Part shown: positions 10,901 to 24,965 of the stretch, piece by piece
How positions within the stretch are numbered: the stretch's first letter is position 1
Layout of the letters: each line of letters opens with the position of its first letter
NCBI GenBank assembly: GCA_030248135.1
Contig: JASANC010000935.1
Coordinates: 1-64,000 of the forward strand
From: Theristus sp. LFF4_11
Lineage: Eukaryota; Nematoda; Chromadorea; Monhysterida; Xyalidae
Direction of reading: 5' to 3'
Length of the DNA stretch: 64,000 nt
Program-made: the position numbers and the translations under genes
The notes under the pieces: generated by a model
Told to the model about the DNA's origin: nothing
Database searches by the model: none
The model's input: only the letters and a program-made list of their open reading frames with translations

Positions 10901-13900
10901 CTTGCCTGCAGTTATACCCGGACCAGGGAATTGAATTCGTTCGCATTTGAATCGTTTCCATTCGTCAGCGATACTGCCCTTGCCCGGCAAAATTGATGAA
11001 TAAAACAAGTGCAGATATGGCAGATCGGCATTTCCGTACGCTAGCAGCTGTTCAGATCCATCTCAGACGGTAGAATATTTTGGCAGCCTTGAGAACACTG
11101 TGCGCATCTTCGAATAGGTTGCTGAGATTCTCGACCAGCTCGACGACAAACTTGTGCACCGTACCTCCGCCAATGTCTTATTTTTGCATCTTCTGTTGTG
11201 TCGATGATGGATCACTTCATTCTAATTCCAAACAGAAAACCTAACAGCAAACAATAATTTTCGATTTGATCTGAGTCTGTTTTATTTTTCGAATTTGAAA
11301 TACTCCGATTTTATTATTTACGAAGGAATTCCAAACAGAAAACCTAACAGCAAACAATAATTTTCGATTTGATCTGAGTCTGTTTTATTTTTCGAATTTG
11401 AAATACTCCGATTTTATTATTTACGAAGGCAAAACAAAACGCCAATCATAGCGCTACAGCAACCGCCGAAACAGCTGCTTTTGACAAAAAAAACTATTTG
11501 AAATTTCTTCCATGTTGATGTGAAACTTCAGTCCAGCGCTAAACACAAAATGAATATTGCAGAACCAAAGTTTGTATGCAAATCTGTTTCTGCAATTTGC
11601 AAAGCTAAAAAATTTCTGCAAACGGTCCAAAATTTCTGCAAAAAACCGACGTTTTTCTGCAAAAAAAAACCCAGGATCAGGCTGAAGCCGTAACTTAGCG
11701 AATGGTTTTACAAAATATATATGTTTGGTATTCTTGAAAGTGGTTGCAAGGCTTGAATTTAGCTCACGCGCCTTGCTCTCAGCATTTCGTTTTTCAGGGA
11801 TTGGTGCAAAACAAATGAGCGGTACATCAAATTCTTTTCGCAACTGTAATGCAAGTTTCATGAATTTGTTTGTTAACTTTTCAATGTTACTGTCAGCAAA
11901 AACCTCATTTGTCCCAACGAATAACAGCACAGACACGGATGGCTTCGGAACTTCCGGTAGAAAATTGTGAATGTCCCTAATTTTCCAACCAGATTGCGAT
12001 TTTATAAAAGAGTTCCGTAGTTGGGTGATGTTCAACTTTTTGATTTGCGAATCACCTATTATTGCATGTTTGATGATTTTGTGGTCCGGTTTGCTGCGTT
12101 TCTTCATGACGGACGTATTGCCCACGATTTCGACTGCAGGCGTAGATGGCTGTTGTTCCTCGATAACGGGTTTGGCCACGGATTTGACTGCAGGCGTGGA
12201 CGGTTGATTCGTCATGCTGGGGTTGGCGACTGGTTTTGCTGCAGGCGTATGCGCTTGAAACTCAACACGAAGGGTTGATTTAGCTGAAACAAGAACCTCA
12301 TGGCTTAAAATTTGGAACATTGTTAGAACACTTTGAGAATTTTTTTGTGATCAAATTTTTTTTGGTTTACACGTTTCTGTTCATTTTTTACAGTGCAATT
12401 TTCAAAAATAGCGATTGTTGACGAAAAACAACGTTCATTCATAATCTCACTGTTTATCATTGCTCATAAACGCACTTCCGAACTGATGTATCGCCATGCG
12501 GGGTAAAATTGAATTTTGAACAAATTGCCGAACCACTATGGAAAAGTTATTCGCATGTTCCGACCAATTGGCAGACCAGACTCGCTTCTCTGCCGTCCAC
12601 TTAACCATGATGGCAGCAACGACTGAAAATGGAATTGCATCTTTCACTGCAGAAAATAACCAGTCTGCTATGTGAAAAATATTGTATCAGAATGGCAAAT
12701 TGTGTGAATTAAAAAAAGAAAAAAACAGTTTGCATCTGGAAAGATAAATTCGCATCTGTTCTGGGCAGAACCGCTCACGCACGCTCAGACTCGAAGTGAA
12801 ACATCAGGTTGATCAATGACTGTTCAAATGCAGTTCAGCATTCGGCATTTCCAAGCTACTGTGTGTGCGTATTGTTTTTTTCATCTTTTTTGAGTTGTGA
12901 ACACTCAGGTTGTCACCAACGTTCATCATTTAGTCTTTGTTACAGCTAAATTAACCCTCTGCATTTCACCACATTTGTCGAATTTTCATGTTTTTCAGAT
13001 ATTCTGCTGTAGTGAGTGATAGGGGCAACATACCGTGAAAAAAATTTGGTCAGAAAAACCTCCAAATGTTTTCTAACAGTGTTCCAATTTTCAGCTCTAA
13101 ACACCTCAGCACACGCCAGTGAGAGCATTTTAGAATTGGAACCTTTTTTTGGCCCACCCTGTAATTTATTTAGCCTCAGTCATCAGTGCTACAATTTTTG
13201 ATGTGATCTTTTGAGGGAAACCATAGAATGCAGATGACATTGAGTGAGATTCGATTCAGCAGTAATAGCCACTTCAGGCGCTCGACAAGATCGTGCTGTA
13301 TCTGCGTCTGGTGCACTCGATCGACTTCTACAACCACACCGAGTACAGCGTCGAGGATCAAATGCCGAATCGGTCGGCTGCTGTTCTGTTTCATTATTCA
13401 TTTGCATTTTTTTCTGTGTGCAGAAAAGAGTATAAAAGACATTTTACGTCTTGTCTTGAGCTGAACAGATTTTCGTGAGTTTGGTGCAATTGCAGTGCTG
13501 GTTTGATTCACGTGCGCGGTCCACCGCCAAGCGCAAAGGAATGGGGAACGGACGAATCCACCGGCAAGCCTGTCGTTTCCATGCCGTTCTGTGCGTTCAT
13601 TTTTTTTCTTTTTTTGCCTTGATTGCTTTTGTTTAAAATTTCTTTTTTTTTTAATTTTAAGTTATGAGATCTTGTTTCTGCAAAGTCTTATCATGTTGAA
13701 TGTGATGTTCAATGTTTCAGTGACTGACTTCATCAGCACGTTTCAAACGCGCATAAAGCCGCTGCTTGAGGTTGACGCTAAACTGTCTGAGGAGGAGTGC
13801 ATTAAGCTTGGCAAGAAGGACCCGGAAAAGTGAGCAGAGAGAACTAGGCCGTTTATCAAATGAATATTTTTTGTGTTTGAACTAGTGATGTGTTCGGTTA

Positions 13901-16900
13901 CCGAAATTCTCGGTAACCGAACCGAAACCGAAAAAAAATCACCAACCGAAACCGAAACCGAAGCATTTTCGAGCACCGGAAACCGAAACCGAAACCGAAA
14001 AAAAAATTGTCCACCAACCGAAACCGAACCGAAAAAATTTGAATTTTCGGTTATTTTTCGGTTACATAAGAAAAATTTCAGCTTAGCTGAATGAAACCTG
14101 ACCAACATAAAAAAACCCGTAAAAATTGAAACAGTGGAAGTGGAAACTGGAAACACTGATTACACTACACCAGAATTACTGTCACTCACTGACACTGTGG
14201 TTTTGGTGTGTTGTGTTGTGTTGTATGTTTGTTCATGTGTTACTGTTGTGTGTGTGTCGTGTTCGTCTTTGTCCAGTGCGATGTTTTCACATTTCCGTCA
14301 CGTCCCCCACACTCCCACCCCACACGACTCACCATCAGCGTGGACACACCAACGCCAAGCCACAGCGTGTCGTGTCGTTCATATCGCTGATAAACTTTTT
14401 CATTTTCGCACACCGGACGAGACCGGACTGACACTGCTTGAATTTATATTTTTGCTCAATCAGTTGAAAATGGTTTCACAGTTTTACCTGGGTAAAAAAC
14501 TGAATTGGATTGGAATGGAGGAATAATTCGGTGGGTGGTGGGGATTTACCCACCCCTATATTATTAGGGATTTGGATTAGGGCTGTTTAGGAAACATCTG
14601 GCAACACTGAAACATTTTTTGAATAAAGCTATAAAGCAGGCCAAGGGTCCGTTCCATATCCGTTCCGTTTCTCTTCCTCTTTTCATTTTAGCATTCATTA
14701 TCCACCGCACCCTAAATTTTTACAATTTATCGGAGAATCTATCCTGAAAGCACTGAAACTGAATAATTTATGTTGCATGCAACTTGCAATATATATGCGC
14801 CATCGATCAAGCAAGCCGAAAATCAACCGAAACCGAACCGAAATGAAATATTTTGTCGGTAACCGAAACCGAAAAAAAAATTGTCCACCATCCGAAATTG
14901 AAACCGAAAAAAAATCGCTTCGGTACACAACACTAGTTTGAACCGCACCGGTAATTTTCAAGCTATCTACTTCTTGCCGAAAAGCTTCATTGTGATTTTG
15001 TCCGAATATAATTTCACTTACAAAATAGAAAAATCATACCCGTTGAGCCGCGATGAGCTTTACTTTTTGTGTCAAAAGATTAGTTTGCTGCCTTTCCAGA
15101 GAAGTGGAAGCATTCCTGACAGCCAACTGTGTCGAATTGGCCAAGGACAAATGGCTGTGTCCGCTGTCGGGCAAAAAGTTCAAAGGACCAGAGTTCGTTC
15201 GCAAGCATATACTCGGCAAGCACAATGACAAACTCGACGAAGTTCGCGTTGAGGTTGGTGTCTTTAAACTTTACGACTTAAGTTAAGCCTTGGTTCGGTT
15301 GACTTGAAAACTTGACACTGCGCTGAAAATCTGCTCCAGAATACGTTTAAAAAATCGTGCGCAATGAAACGCAAATTCGATTTTATTTGCCAAGGTGCAA
15401 TTTTTCAACAACTATTTGTCCGATGGAAAACGTCCGGAGCCACCGCCACCGGAGGAGGTCGCGTCAGCGGTCGCCGCACAGCAACAGGTGAGACAACGAT
15501 TCAGTGAAACGTGCATCAAAGGATCATGAGCAATTCGTGGAACCGTCATGCTCAGTCACACATCACCGATGCAAAACAAGCAGTCCTTTATCAAAACTTT
15601 CTAAGACGCATCTGTCGTTGCTGCAGGGTCGACCATCGAATCAAAGTGGTGGCGGCGGTGGTGGTCGTGACCACGGTGGCTCACAGCAATCGTCTGGCGA
15701 TCGCGATCGAGGTGCCTCGGGCGGCTATGACAACCAGTCTGGTGGCGGTTATGGTGGTCCGAGAGGTTCGCTTGTTCTTGTGACATTTTCAAAAACTGCT
15801 TATACTCTTTGGTTTTGGAATTTTGGTTTCTTATGCCGAAATCTGCAACTGGGCTGACTGTATCCGGGCATTTGCCGCGCCGACATTTTCCGTTCGGACC
15901 TTTCCCCCGCAATGTTTCTGTTTCTGCTTTATGGTTCGTTTGTTAAATCGTTCGTTTTCAAGCGATTGTTAGTGAAGATGATTATCATTCAGCTCGTTTG
16001 CGCGCTCAGTTTTTTTTAAATTTTCGAGTGAAATTCTGTTTCAGACTGCTAAAATACAGAGTGTCTCAAAAAACTACAATGGCAAAACGGCTCGTTCTTG
16101 AGTTTTGTCCAACAATAAAGTTTGAACACTACTTAATGCTTAAAAATGTTTGCCCTTGATTGTGTTAAAACTTCATTTGAAAATACTTATGTTTTGTTAA
16201 TCAATTCGTTTGATGTAGCTGAACAAAAAACGGTTGAAAACGAACGATGACAAACGGAACATAAAACGCTAACAGAAACACGCCGCGGGAAAGGCCTGTC
16301 CGAAAAAGTTCCGCTTACGGAAAAGGTCCGCTTACGTTTTTACGTAATTTTACGCGGATCTTTTGATCCACGAATCGGGCTGACAATTCCTAAATTGCAA
16401 AAGCAAGCAGTTTATCACGACCATGCAACTACAGGCGGCAGCTACGGTGGCGGCGGCGGGGGCTATCACAGCCGAGGCCCGCCCCCTCAGCAGCAATGGG
16501 GCGATCGTGGAGGCAACTATGGAGGCCCTGGCGGGGGCTACCAGCAACGTGGCGGATACAACCAAGGTGAGCTGTTTTGTGTTGTCTGTTGCTAGTGTTG
16601 ACAAGTCCTGATCTGAAAACAGTCTATTGTGTGGTGGTAATACCACCGTAATGTTGCGCGGTGCACAAACAAAAACAAACTCACACCCCCACACGCACAC
16701 GCGTTATCAGCAGCGCGCGTCTCTTGCTGACCATGCAACATTGCTGTGTTGTAACCAAGTGCACTGTCAACCAGGAGTTTACGCAACCGAAGCTTGACAT
16801 TAGCACGTCACTAACAATGTACTCTGCATTGTTTGAGGTCCCCGCGGTGGCGGTTATTACCAGCGCGACGGCTACCAACGACGGGACGCGGGTGGGCCGG

Positions 16901-17110
16901 GTGGCCCGGGCGGCGGTGGCCCGCGGTACAACAACCCGCCGCCTCGTGCCTCCTGGGGTGGACCCGGTGGAGATGCGTAAGTGCACGCTACGAAATTGGT
17001 CCCTTTGCAAAGCATGTATCATTTTTTATTTTTTGATATATTTCAGTCGTCGCGATCCTCGTGATCCGCCTTCGTACAAGGACCTGGACGCCCCTGAGGA
17101 TGTCTATTGA
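4945..17110 (+). CDS. SRRT: Serrate/ARS2 RNA effector (SRRT homologue), 20 exons
   Basis: SRRT bridges the nuclear cap-binding complex to microRNA processing, 3'-end formation and RNA decay. Exons: 4945-5054, 5372-5635, 6676-6845, 7092-about 7230, about 7472-7615, 7754-7790, 8110-8297, 8572-8712, 8836-8922, 9079-about 9190, about 9437-9610, 13278-13372, 13496-13590, 13721-13829, 15100-15253, 15395-15487, 15627-15765, 16435-16566, 16838-16976, 17047-17110. Joins at exons 4/5 and 10/11 are uncertain; the others agree in codon phase. Family landmarks: an N-terminal [14 protein letters not shown] stretch, the helical region with KYHPDE, an acidic linker, RNIAPSI and the [19 protein letters not shown] block, [18 protein letters not shown], the zinc-finger block [21 protein letters not shown], and a C-terminal [11 protein letters not shown] tail. 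Unlike the proline-rich human C-terminus, exons 17-19 code for a Gly/Tyr/Arg-rich RGG-like region. Introns 11, 14 and 17 hold transposons. Confidence 0.95.
11224..11429. repeat. Two head-to-tail 103-bp repeats
   Basis: The segment at 11224-11326 is repeated base for base at 11327-11429. It starts with AATTCCAAACAGAAAACC and lies inside the intronic TIR element, just downstream of the SGNH-like ORF. Confidence 0.85.
11454..12320 (-). CDS. SGNH/GDSL hydrolase-like ORF inside a transposon
   Basis: An open frame of up to 288 codons. Residues about 25-80 are a low-complexity Pro/Ala/Val region with repeated STPAV words. Residues about 85-215 resemble an SGNH hydrolase fold: an initial IIGDSQ (the GDS nucleophile block), a central LLFVGTNE (in place of the usual GxND block), then amphipathic helices and LICFAPIP. 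The C-terminal DxxH catalytic block is not visible; the frame runs into transposon sequence instead. The frame begins with a non-ATG codon, and a splice-acceptor-like TTGTTTCAG at about 12280-12290 suggests an upstream exon. SGNH domains are known passengers of some transposable elements, so I infer cargo or a degraded accessory ORF. Activity is doubtful. Confidence 0.5.
   Translation of the reverse strand: MFQILSHEVLVSAKSTLRVEFQAHTPAAKPVANPSMTNQPSTPAVKSVAKPVIEEQQPSTPAVEIVGNTSVMKKRSKPDHKIIKHAIIGDSQIKKLNITQLRNSFIKSQSGWKIRDIHNFLPEVPKPSVSVLLFVGTNEVFADSNIEKLTNKFMKLALQLRKEFDVPLICFAPIPEKRNAESKARELNSSLATTFKNTKHIYFVKPFAKLRLQPDPGFFFAEKRRFFAEILDRLQKFFSFANCRNRFAYKLWFCNIHFVFSAGLKFHINMEEISNSFFCQKQLFRRLL
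12447..12647 (-). pseudogene. Conserved ORF fragment shared by two TIR elements
   Basis: About 55 residues containing [16 protein letters not shown] and [17 protein letters not shown] recur with few changes in the element at 27639-28732 (plus strand, about 28145-28315). Conservation between the two elements suggests a remnant of an ancestral element protein. No domain is recognised. Confidence 0.35.
13883..14935. mobile_element. hAT-like element with CCGAAA repeats in SRRT intron 14
   Basis: The ends are TAGTGATGTG and CACAACACTA, flanked by an exact 8-bp duplication GTTTGAAC at 13875-13882 and 14936-14943. Both subterminal regions are long runs of AACCGAAACCGAA-like hexamers. The middle (about 14540-14620) carries a TTAGGGATTTGGATTAGGG-like stretch related to the insertion at 3797-4070. 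No transposase was seen. A similar CGGTTTCGG-rich block lies at 32069-32380. Confidence 0.78.
15888..16312. repeat. Inverted-repeat MITE in SRRT intron 17
   Basis: About 85 bp at 15888-15972 are repeated in inverse and imperfect form at 16225-16312. Shared words include the inverses of TTTCTGTT and TCGTTCGTTTTCAA. The spacer of about 250 bp has no coding content. The exact termini and any target duplication could not be fixed. Confidence 0.6.
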
Positions 17111-17832
17111 ATGTGTTTGTTGTACCTCGGATCAGAACTCGTTTATTTTTTGGTTCAACCGCTTTGTTATGGATGTTTTTTATTTCGTGTTGGCTTTGTG
17201 ATTACTTTTTTCGTATTCCGTTTGCGTGAGGTGTTTTGCGCTATCGCTCTGCGCACATTTCATCTAGAATATTGATGTAAAGATAAACTGTTATTTCAGC
17301 ATTGTTTTATTGATTTTCACAGTTGGTTGCGAAATGTCTGTAATCCATCCATTGATTCGTAGTATGATCAGATTTCAAAATCCTTGATTTTCAATTAAGT
17401 TTCTTCAAACCTGTCGCTGAGTTTTTGACTGTTCATCATTTCTATTATTATGTTTCAATTTTATGTAATTTTTTAACACAGTTTTTCTGTCTCATAAAGG
17501 TATGACGTGTCAGTGTCTGTTTCATAAAGCAACGGTACCTCTGTTAATGTGTATGGACCTGTATCTGTTCATTTAACACCTATACATAATGTACCTAGCT
17601 GGCTGTACCCAGCTATCTGTGCATTGCTGTGCATTTGCCTGATGCTTAAAAGCGCCGAGAGGAACAGACCGGAGCAAAACATACCTAATTCTGTTTTTCT
17701 CTTGATTTGCCAACGTTAAACATCCATGATGGGTTCTTTGGAAGTTGGGTGGCAATAAAAACGTGCGACAGTGAATCGGAAAACCTACAAAAACCTCAGT
17801 GCAACACATATCATATTATGGCCTATTTTTTT

Positions 17833-18037
17833 AAACGTGTCCCACTGAAATGACGTCATGTGCCGCCTAACATGCGCTTGTCGTTCACAGCAAACCAGAC
17901 TATCCGTTTAGCCGATTTCTTCCCGTTAACAAATGGTGAATGTTGAATCAGTCACACGAAACTGAAATTTTAGTGCCAGTACTTTGACAAACGGGCGTTT
18001 TTAAATAAAATGACGTCACGTTAGTCCGGACACGTTT
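17833..18037. mobile_element. MITE with TGACGTCA in both termini (copy 1)
   Basis: A 205-bp element with inverted ends AAACGTGTCC; the perfect palindrome TGACGTCA (a CRE/CREB-type octamer) occurs near each end. An inverse-orientation copy lies at 24763-24965. It sits about 720 bp past the SRRT stop codon. The target duplication is unclear. Confidence 0.75.
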
Positions 18038-21000
18038 GAATACATCCACAATATTATTTTAAAAAATCATTAGCCTTGTTGCGGAAAATCCAAAACTGTG
18101 TTGGGTGGTTCCCCCTCTCCCGTCGAGGTGCTGTATTCATCTTTCGCCAACTAGTGATCATCAAGAAAAACCACGTGGAAACCAATCCTGAGGTGATATT
18201 GCATCGCATCTTTTCAGACGATCGTTCGTGCACGTGTTTGCAGTGAGATCGATACAAGACCGAATACGGTAGATATCGTGCTCCGTTCGCCCCACACTTA
18301 TGACATTTGATCACCTCAAAGGTCAGACATGACATCACGATTGTTAATAGAACAACACGAAGCCGCACGGGCACACGTGTGCGTGCGTCAGCGTTGATTT
18401 TGGTGCTGCACTCAATTCGAGCGGGTTTCAACTGTGATTCCTGCTTTTCATTGTGTGATTTGCAAACGACACTGACGCACAGTGATAATATTGTCACCCT
18501 CGTGGCCTACTGGTAGCGTGTTAGATTATTGTCTCTGCGTTCGAGAAATCGAGCCCCGCCGAGGGGTGTATAGGCGCTTAATGACAAAAAACTATGGGCA
18601 CCGTACTCGACGGTGTTCTGTACGCTTTTCTGGGTTAGCCCTGGCTGAAAACATCGCCTAAAATTTCAACAAACAAAACATGGCCTGCAGTGCACTTGCG
18701 CCCGCGAGCGAGCAATCGCCTTGTGGAGCAGGTCTGAAAATTGTTCGACGCCGCCTTTTTGACGCCAAGTTGGTGCAACACGTTCACGCAGTGTGGGCAA
18801 TAAACAGAAAGAACGCACGGGCTGTGGCGAAGCAAGCTTACATGCGAACGTTATTGCCTCTCAAATGGATAATGTGGATGTGCGCAGATTATGGGTGTCT
18901 GTCCAACATTCTTCACAAGCGAATTTTTAATCCTCACTGGTGTATAAGGATGAAGCTTCGGAAATTGAGCACGCAATGTTGTATTACGTTTGTAGTTTGT
19001 TTCACCTGTTTTCATTGTCAAAACACCCTGAAAGCATCTTCAGTCAAAAATCGAGTATTGGAGAAAACCATTTCAACAAGTTAATGCTTGATTCAACTGT
19101 TATCATTCCTTGCTAACATGTCCGAACAAACACGCACAGATAAACGTTCACCACCGAATTTGATGATCGTAAACAGAGCTGTACCCAGGTCTAGCCTGAT
19201 AGCTGCATTTCAATGCCAGACGGTTGCCACTTGCACATCAACTCTTTGCCTTTTATTTTCCTTCCGTGCGTCACATCACCATATAAAAGGTGAGAACTAG
19301 AGAAAGCTGAGGCGAGAGACTCCAGAATTATCACGCAGATCGATATTATGACGGCAGACACGCGCACTGCGCGCACAGTCGACTTGTTGCAAGCCGCCAA
19401 CTGACTGCCATCTTTCCCTGACGACCCTGGTTTCTTTTCCCGTTTTCGAGTGGAAATCAGGCCAATAATGTCAGCCGAGAAAATCGAATCCCTCAATTCA
19501 GTCTATTGTTCTCATAGTGGTAACAAGCCCGGATTTCAGTGGATCAAACAAAATGCAACGGAGCAGCGCGATATAAAGACCAGCAGCGTCATGAAAGTTG
19601 TCGAACATGAGCTGCACCGCAGCATCCAGTCGCGTGCGTGCGTGCTTTGTGCCACCAGTCTGCCGCTCTTGCCCCCACGGCGCCGCTGTGTCTCTGAGGC
19701 AGTTATTCGCCAGCACACTGGCACGTCTACATTTATGCAGTTTGTTTTGTTGCATTCGCCGCTACTGTTTTTCATGTATGCTTCTGATTGTTTCTTCCTG
19801 CTGCATTTCGCTGCGCCAAACTGTCATTTTTTGCGCAGAATGACACCGCAGAATTGAAGCAGGCAGGTTCTGCCGGTTTGTCTTGGTTTTTGCAAAACAC
19901 TCCAGCGCGGTTGACGTGAGGGCGGGTGTCAAGCGATTGTATAGCGTCCAAGCAATGTTTGTTTGTTTTTTGTTTTATAAAATTTGAAAAAAAAATCAAT
20001 TTTTTAAAAAAATGTCAAAGAAATACAAACTTTTTGCGCGCCATATACCCACTTTCTCACACCGGGAAACATACTTTTTTCCATAAAAAAGCATGGTATA
20101 TTATCAATAAAGCTGAACGGCGCGCCCAATAATAGCAGTTCTCCAGTTGACGGGCCCAGTTCGCTGAGTACTCTTATTAAAACAACATTATTGCGACTTG
20201 AACAGTCTGCAAATCGCGTCGATCCCTTGGATCGAGTGAAAGTTTATTGAGTGAGACGTGTGTGCACTCAAAGATGCCTGTGTGTGTGTCCATGTTTGCA
20301 CATGGCACAGCTCTGCACATGCACACACACACAGTCTGTTGCATGCCGTCTCAGCCAGGTGTTAGCAGCGGCTGTGTATGTGTGTGCCGCTATCAGCTCT
20401 GAGAGACGCAACGCAAGCTGCTTTTTAGCACTCACTCTCTCTCATGTTGTGTCGATGTAATTGTCTGTCCCGCGTCGTATAACTGCATGTTGAACTTTGC
20501 ACAAACTACATAATATCACAGTCATTTCAGTTGCGCACTGGCATGTGTATAATTTGACATTTGATGACGTATGCACACCTGGCCGTTGTTGTGCCGTGGC
20601 GAGGCGAAACCTTGTTAGAAAACGCTACATAATTCCGAAGAGCATTGTTGAAATGCGAAAACGGTTGACACTGCGTACAAGCTTGCAAACAATCTTTGAT
20701 CATGGTCACCTCACGAGCACCGGTGTTGCGCTATTTTCAACCGGAAACAGTCATACAACGTCTGTGTGTGTGTCTGTGTGTGTGCTTCTCACAGCAACGC
20801 GCGCGTGTTTGCTGCTTTCGCAATATAGGCTTTGGCAACAGAGAAGCTATTCATAAGCTATAAGCTGGCGTCGTTGTACGCCTGAGCGGTTGCGCTGGCA
20901 CACACCTTTTCAGTGGAGTGTGTGTCAAGTGTACATGTGAATCATGATCATCTTGATCGCGTCCGTCGGAGGCATGAGCTGTGTCAGTCATCGCACAGCA

Positions 21001-22373
21001 CACACGCACAGCACTTTGCTGAATATTCATCCGTAAACCGCAGGTGCACATGTAGGAACATCGAATAAAGATAAGCCGCCACTTTTGCAAATTTCAAAGA
21101 TTTAACGCCCATTCATTCATTATCGCGCGTTGGGAGAGTCAAAAATTTATTCCCCGCGTTCGCGATTTGTCACACCGCTTCATGAGACTAATCTATCGAA
21201 ACGTTAAGAGAGAAAAAAGCACATTTCCAATATGACAGCCATTGAGTGGCACATGCGTACGAGGAGTATTATTTGGAATGGAACATGACTGCCGCTGATG
21301 CGAGGCACACACGGCCGCAGCGCATTGCCGACGCGGCAGCGTGCATTCATGCGCTTTCTCATCTGTTCCGTGTGGCGGGCGCACCGCCGCCGCATCCAGC
21401 AATATGCCTCGTTCTTGCATGTTCACTGCTGTTGATTCAGGCTCACATACAGCACACATCGAGTACAGTGCGTGTTGTTGTTTTTTGCCGAATGCGAAAG
21501 GCCGCGTTTTTCAGAGAGACGTGTGTTCTCTTGCTGGCGGTTGCTCCGTTACATATATCGGGTTCTATTTCATTTATTTGCGTTTTACACTGACATCAGC
21601 CCGAACACAGGCGAAATCGCGGGCGCCGCCTGAAAGTGGCCTGTGTGTTTGATCATTGAGTCTGTTGCTGGTGTGTCTCGCTCCGTCCGTGCTCGTTTGC
21701 GTGCACTGACACGGAAAAATTTGCTATTCCGCGCGCTTCGCCAGGCGCTTTTTGTCGCTCAACAAAACCCATGCATTTTTGCTGAACATTCAATTACATC
21801 CACATGGTATACAGCCGCAAAAAACGGTTAAAAGCCGTTTAATCCTTCAGTTTCTTGTTTCGTTTCTTTTTTCCAATTCGTCCATTTATACACGCACACA
21901 TACACACTCAAAAGCTGCTGAGTATCTTTGTTGCTCCACCAAAAACATGCTTTGTTGCTGTTTTCAGATGAAACCGCTTTGAAAATCGCTTCCGTGATCA
22001 AATATTTTCAGCGAATGGTTATGCTGTGGATGGTCTCCATAACGAAAAACAGCAAATACAAAACTGGTGCGACCGATTTGAATGTGCTACTGTATGAAAG
22101 AGAACCAGCCATTCGTTCGCGACAGTGAACATATTTCTTGATTCCGTATACTTTCCAATCGTGGCATCAATCAACGCAGCATCACACAAAGTCAGCACCA
22201 ACCGCTTTCACAGTCACCAGTGAGCGTCAGTGTCGATCGAGCGTTGTCCACCGCGAGCGCACGTGCACCGTCCAGTCACCATTGTGAACGAAACGACCGC
22301 GACGGCCGGGGCCACGCCAGCGCCGGGCCGGCTGTTCAGTTTGCGCGACGTCTCCGCGTGCGTCATCGGCGTC
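18038..22373. other. Gene-free interval upstream of the G-alpha(o) gene
   Basis: Apart from one SINE (18494-18680) I see no exon. The stretch 20250-21050 is rich in CA/TG dinucleotide runs (TGTGTGTGTC, CACACACACA). The last 150 bp before the ATG at 22374 are GC-rich and probably the 5' untranslated region, but a neuronal G-protein gene may have further upstream exons that I cannot identify. Confidence 0.5.
18494..18680 (+). mobile_element. tRNA-derived SINE (copy 1)
   Basis: The head has RNA polymerase III promoter-like boxes: TGGCCTACTGGTAG (A box) and ATCGAGCCCC (B box), followed by CGCCGAGGGGTGTATAGGCG. The body contains TGGGTTAGCCCTGGCT and the tail is CAAACAAAACA. A second copy at 31238-31432 matches over the whole length. 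Confidence 0.8.
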
Positions 22374-24518
<2,145 letters not shown>

Positions 24519-24762
24519 CCCAGAGGCGTTCGCATCGTCAGCATCACCGTCCTGCACTTGCATCTACTGCACAAGCGTTTCGTGGCATCACTCTACGTTC
24601 ATACTTGATTTTTGCTTCATCTCACATGCTAAAAATCAAAAACCGCGTTTGCAAAACTGTGTGTGTTCATCTGGCAGACCGTAACATCAGTGCACCGGGA
24701 CACTGGTACACATTGCACTCTGCTGGTGTTTCGGTCACGGATCTGGTATTGTGGATTTATTC

Positions 24763-24965
24763 AAACGTGTCAGGACTAAAATGACGTCGTTTGCTTTAAA
24801 AACGCCCGTTTGTCAAAGTACAGACACTAAAATGTCAGTTAGGTGTGACTGATTCGACATTCACCATTTGTTTACGGGAAGAAATCGGCTAAACGGAAAG
24901 TCTGTTTGCTGTGAACGGCAAGCGCATGTTTGGCGGTACATGACGTCATTTCAGTGGGACACGTT
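24763..24965. mobile_element. MITE with TGACGTCA termini (copy 2, inverted)
   Basis: This is the reverse-orientation relative of the element at 17833-18037, about 245 bp past the G-alpha(o) stop codon. The ends are AAACGTGTC and GACACGTT. The TGACGTCA palindrome is intact at the right end and changed to TGACGTCG at the left end. Confidence 0.72.

Larger units (their letters stand above)
9816..13161. mobile_element. 3.35 kb Tc1/mariner-type element in SRRT intron 11
   Basis: Inverted repeats of about 200 bp (9816 to about 10020, and about 12955-13161) start with CAGGGTGGGCCAAAAAAAGG. A TA dinucleotide flanks each side (9814-9815 and 13162-13163). TA duplications and CAGGGTG-type ends fit the Tc1/mariner superfamily, but long inverted repeats and no recognisable DDE transposase mean it is non-autonomous or degraded. 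It contains an SGNH-like ORF, a 103-bp tandem duplication and inverted TTTCTGCAAA-rich segments (about 10450-10550 and 11590-11680). It shares about 690 bp plus termini with the element at 27639-28732. Confidence 0.8.
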
